Positions 15,165 through 17,316 of a stretch of 17,316 bases of DNA are shown here, in pieces (the stretch's first letter is position 1; each line of letters begins with the position of its first letter). The position numbers were made by a program, and so were the translations under genes. Under the pieces are notes generated by a model that was given only the letters and a program-made list of their open reading frames with translations, searched no databases and had not been told where the DNA came from. Source of the DNA: Candidatus Gerdarchaeota archaeon (GTDB lineage: Archaea; Asgardarchaeota; Heimdallarchaeia; JABLTI01). The DNA is taken from assembly GCA_016840905.1 (NCBI GenBank), contig JAEORM010000089.1, positions 1-17,316 of the forward strand, read 5' to 3'.

Positions 15165-15680
15165 ATGACTAAAGAAAGTAGGTATTCACTTCATACATCT
15201 AACAAATTCATTTATCAATGGTTAATTATTGTACTACTATTCAATTTGAGCATCTTTACAATAATTTATTTTGTAATTACACCTTTATTTAGCTCTACTG
15301 GTAATCCTGAATTCTATTCTAAATTAACTTGGGGTATTTTTACAATATTTATGTTTATTCTTTTTGCAATTATTTTTATGATCGCTAATGGACCTAGATA
15401 TTGGATTGATAATAACTATATTGAAATTTGGTCCATCTATCGACCGAAAAGAAGAGCTCAAATAGATTATAGTGAAATAGTTGATATAAAAATCCAAAGG
15501 TCCCCCCTTATTGGTACAGCTTTTAATTTTGGAACACTAGTATTGTTCAGCTATAATGAAAAAACTGGAAAAAGAAAAATAGCTGCAAGATTGATCGGTA
15601 TTGATTTTCCCAATGAGGTTTATCTTGACCTTATCAACAAATGTCAGATTGAAATTAATGATACGAAATTAGTCATTTAA
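15165..15680 (+). CDS. Second two-TM membrane protein with bacterial-PH-like domain
   Basis: This 171-aa protein has a short polar N-terminus, hydrophobic helices at about 15-42 and 55-75, and then a bPH2-like domain (78-160). YWIDNNYIEIWSIYRPKRRA leads to a strand with IDYSEIVDIKI, then GTAFNFGTLVLFS, which is the conserved long central strand turn of this fold. A C-terminal helix follows. The architecture matches the protein at 7147-7833 without its charged N-terminal extension. ATG 15165 has a weak AGGT eight bases upstream, and an AT-rich TATA-like block (15129-15145) is close enough that the transcript may be nearly leaderless. The stop codon lies inside the end of the convergent propeller gene (12-base overlap). 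Function unknown. Confidence 0.75.
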   Translation: MTKESRYSLHTSNKFIYQWLIIVLLFNLSIFTIIYFVITPLFSSTGNPEFYSKLTWGIFTIFMFILFAIIFMIANGPRYWIDNNYIEIWSIYRPKRRAQIDYSEIVDIKIQRSPLIGTAFNFGTLVLFSYNEKTGKRKIAARLIGIDFPNEVYLDLINKCQIEINDTKLVI

Positions 15681-17135
15681 ATCATTTATTTTCTTCTTCA
15701 TTTCTTTATTTACTCGTCTAGCTCTCATTCTATTAAGAAAGAACATGGGAACTGTAACAGCTATAAGAACAGCAAAAACTATGCCAATATTCCTTATTAA
15801 TGGACCACCATAATTTATTGAGGTATTAGTTAGTCTAATCTCATCTGACCAAAGACCACTTACAAATCTGATCCTATATATGACATCATATGAACCATAT
15901 CGAATATCTCTCCACATACAATGAAGATTTCCTACATTATCAGCTTTTATTAATGGATCAAGGGTACTACAAATCACTAAAGATACCTTTTCACCAGCCT
16001 GCCAACCAGAATTTGAACGATGACGTATATCAACGCCAATGTGATTCAGGTATTGTTCTTTTATTTCATATGCAAGCCAAAGATTATTCTCTTTATCAAG
16101 GGTTACTGTAGGATTTTCTGCATCAGATTCTGATCCAGGTGGACGTTCTGTAGGAATATAAGGAGCAACATCAAGTATATCTGACCAATTTCCAGTAGAA
16201 TATTTTTTAGCAGTATTGATGTTAATAGTGCCATATTCTGTACCTGGATTGATTTTTGTGTAATTAGTCCAAAAAACGTTAATCAATCCTTGACTATCTT
16301 GAATAATTACCGGAAATTTACAACGATTGAATCCATCAGTAAGATATTCAATTGGACTCAAAGTATTATTTTCATAAAGGATACGATAAAGTATTCGCTC
16401 AAAATTTGTTTCTCCTTCTGCCCAAACAAAATGCGTGTTATTTTCATTATCAATAATGAATTTCATATTGAGACAATAAGAACCAGAGTTACTAGTTATT
16501 CGACTATAATTATACAATTGTTGAGTAGTAATATTATAATACATAGAATAGAAATTAAAGGAACCTTCATGGTCATCCTTCCAGACAAAAAAGAAAGCAT
16601 CTTTGTCAGGAATCTTTTCCATGAGGGGACTGCTAATTGAAATTGATTCATTTGAAAAAAGTATTTGAGATTCCCATTTATTGGTTGAAAGCTCTTTGGA
16701 ATAAAGCATAACTCCTGCGGTATCACCTTTTTCATATGGAAAAGTGCACCAAATTCTATCAGTGGTAATTTCCATTGATGGTTGCCCAAAAATTACTAAA
16801 GAATTATTTTCTTCCAAGATTATTTGTTGTGTTAAGTTCCACTGATAATCTGAGTCTGACTGTACATAAATTAGTTTATTATAATTTACTTGTTGTTCAT
16901 TGTAAATTAAATGGAGATTATTTACTGCGTCATAATCAAATGTAAAAGATGAAACAAATTTTGGATCTTCATCAGCATTTGTTTGAGGGATTACATCTAA
17001 GGGCATTACCATATTAGTTTCTAAACTATCTCTATCAAAATTGGTACTTTTAACAGATATAAAAAAGGACAAATTAAACATAAAACAAATAATCAGAAAA
17101 GAAATTATTTTATAATGACTTTTTAGTTTTCCCAA
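15669..17135 (-). CDS. Surface-anchored beta-propeller-like protein
   Basis: This 488-aa protein has a signal peptide or N-terminal anchor (basic MGKLKSHYK, hydrophobic 9-27) and a C-terminal TM (447-467) followed by RMRARRVNKEMKKK. That gives a large outside domain tethered by its C-terminus. Short motifs of the form D-x-x-N/G-N-x-L/H-hydrophobic-W/Y recur at 67-80, 177-188, 229-240, 280-291, 347-357 and 399-410, the spacing and shape of blades in sialidase-type/YVTN-like propellers. About nine N-x-S/T sequons outside the signal peptide fit an N-glycosylated surface protein. No sialidase catalytic set is seen. The start is TTG 17135, the only start that keeps the basic n-region of the signal peptide; no convincing Shine-Dalgarno is present. 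Likely binding or sensing at the cell surface, inferred only from topology. Confidence 0.75.
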   Translation of the reverse strand: MGKLKSHYKIISFLIICFMFNLSFFISVKSTNFDRDSLETNMVMPLDVIPQTNADEDPKFVSSFTFDYDAVNNLHLIYNEQQVNYNKLIYVQSDSDYQWNLTQQIILEENNSLVIFGQPSMEITTDRIWCTFPYEKGDTAGVMLYSKELSTNKWESQILFSNESISISSPLMEKIPDKDAFFFVWKDDHEGSFNFYSMYYNITTQQLYNYSRITSNSGSYCLNMKFIIDNENNTHFVWAEGETNFERILYRILYENNTLSPIEYLTDGFNRCKFPVIIQDSQGLINVFWTNYTKINPGTEYGTININTAKKYSTGNWSDILDVAPYIPTERPPGSESDAENPTVTLDKENNLWLAYEIKEQYLNHIGVDIRHRSNSGWQAGEKVSLVICSTLDPLIKADNVGNLHCMWRDIRYGSYDVIYRIRFVSGLWSDEIRLTNTSINYGGPLIRNIGIVFAVLIAVTVPMFFLNRMRARRVNKEMKKKINDLND

Positions 17136-17257
17136 GTCTATCAGCTCTCAGATTATACTTTAATACTATTTTACGATTTAATAATTTACATTTATATTTG
17201 AGAAATACAAAATCAAACAAAAATAACCAAGAATTAATTTTTTCAGTAATCAACATT

Positions 17258-17316
17258 ATGCCACATAAGAAACCTTATTATAGAAAATTGAACCTTTTTT
17301 TGTTATTCATTTATGA
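17258..17316 (+). CDS. Possible 5' end of a secreted or membrane protein gene (partial)
   Basis: From ATG 17258 the frame stays open to the window end and reads MPHKKPYYRKLNLFLLFIY, a basic stretch followed by a hydrophobic run as in a signal peptide or first TM helix. A TATA-like stretch lies at about 17188-17200, but no Shine-Dalgarno is seen. Nineteen codons are too few to be sure. The rest of the 17136-17257 gap is AT-rich and shows no gene. Confidence 0.35.
   Translation, partial: MPHKKPYYRKLNLFLLFIY

Noticed and set aside
16290..16640. 116-codon open frame on the plus strand
   Set aside because: It is antisense to the propeller gene, whose signal peptide, repeated blade motifs and C-terminal TM explain the region.
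1..17316. CRISPR array, tRNA/rRNA gene, transposase or integrase
   Set aside because: No regularly spaced direct repeats, no cloverleaf-type or rRNA-like sequence and no mobile-element protein motif were found on either strand.

Overview
This is an AT-rich window (about one third G+C by eye) that reads as archaeal. It carries a four-subunit 2-oxoacid:ferredoxin oxidoreductase in the archaeal korDABC order, Shine-Dalgarno sites such as GGTGATC and GGAGGAT, TATA-type upstream elements, TTG starts, and short membrane proteins of archaeal flavour. An Asgard-type archaeon is plausible from the mix of membrane PH-like proteins, an acidic-tailed membrane protein and DUF-type archaeal families. No diagnostic eukaryotic signature protein is present, so that assignment is only a guess. 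No tRNA, rRNA, CRISPR array, insertion sequence or phage gene is visible. No gene-free stretch exceeds 300 bases; the largest gaps are about 180-240 bases and hold promoters and palindromes.

Layout. 1-1812(+): the 3' three quarters of an Old Yellow Enzyme/2,4-dienoyl-CoA reductase-type Fe-S flavoenzyme whose C-terminus carries an added SCP2-like lipid-binding domain. It is followed 21 bases later by a HisC-type PLP aminotransferase. 3115-3924(+): a helical-repeat protein with an exact 44-residue period. 3946-6911(-): korD-korA-korB-korC, tightly packed, making a CoA-dependent 2-oxoacid (probably 2-oxoglutarate) oxidoreductase that reduces ferredoxin. 7147-8542(+): a two-TM membrane protein with a PH-like cytoplasmic domain, then a winged-helix DUF4443-like regulator, then (8662-11712, +) a SERCA/PacL-type calcium P-type ATPase with both Ca2+ sites intact. 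11814-12887(-): a D-2-hydroxyacid dehydrogenase relative whose usual catalytic Glu is Tyr. 13008-13577(-): a Gly-rich four-helix membrane protein. 13714-14121(-): an OsmC-family peroxidase-like protein. 14345-15025(+): a two-TM protein with a very acidic cytoplasmic tail. 15165-15680(+): a second two-TM PH-like protein. 15669-17135(-): a surface-anchored beta-propeller-like protein whose stop overlaps the preceding gene tail-to-tail. 17258-end(+): perhaps the first codons of a further gene.

How it fits together. The two metabolic blocks (flavoenzyme plus aminotransferase, and Kor) suggest anaerobic ferredoxin/NADH-linked carbon metabolism. The right half is dominated by envelope proteins: PH-like membrane proteins, a calcium pump, small membrane proteins and a surface propeller. 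Convergent gene pairs are separated by hairpin-plus-T-run terminators. Three upstream regions hold perfect or near-perfect palindromes of unrelated sequence that look like operators. Several starts were set by Shine-Dalgarno position and differ from the longest open frame. I do not see a complete new defence or mobile system. The most distinctive items are the SCP2-fused flavoenzyme, the 44-residue repeat protein, and the PH-protein/regulator/calcium-pump cluster.
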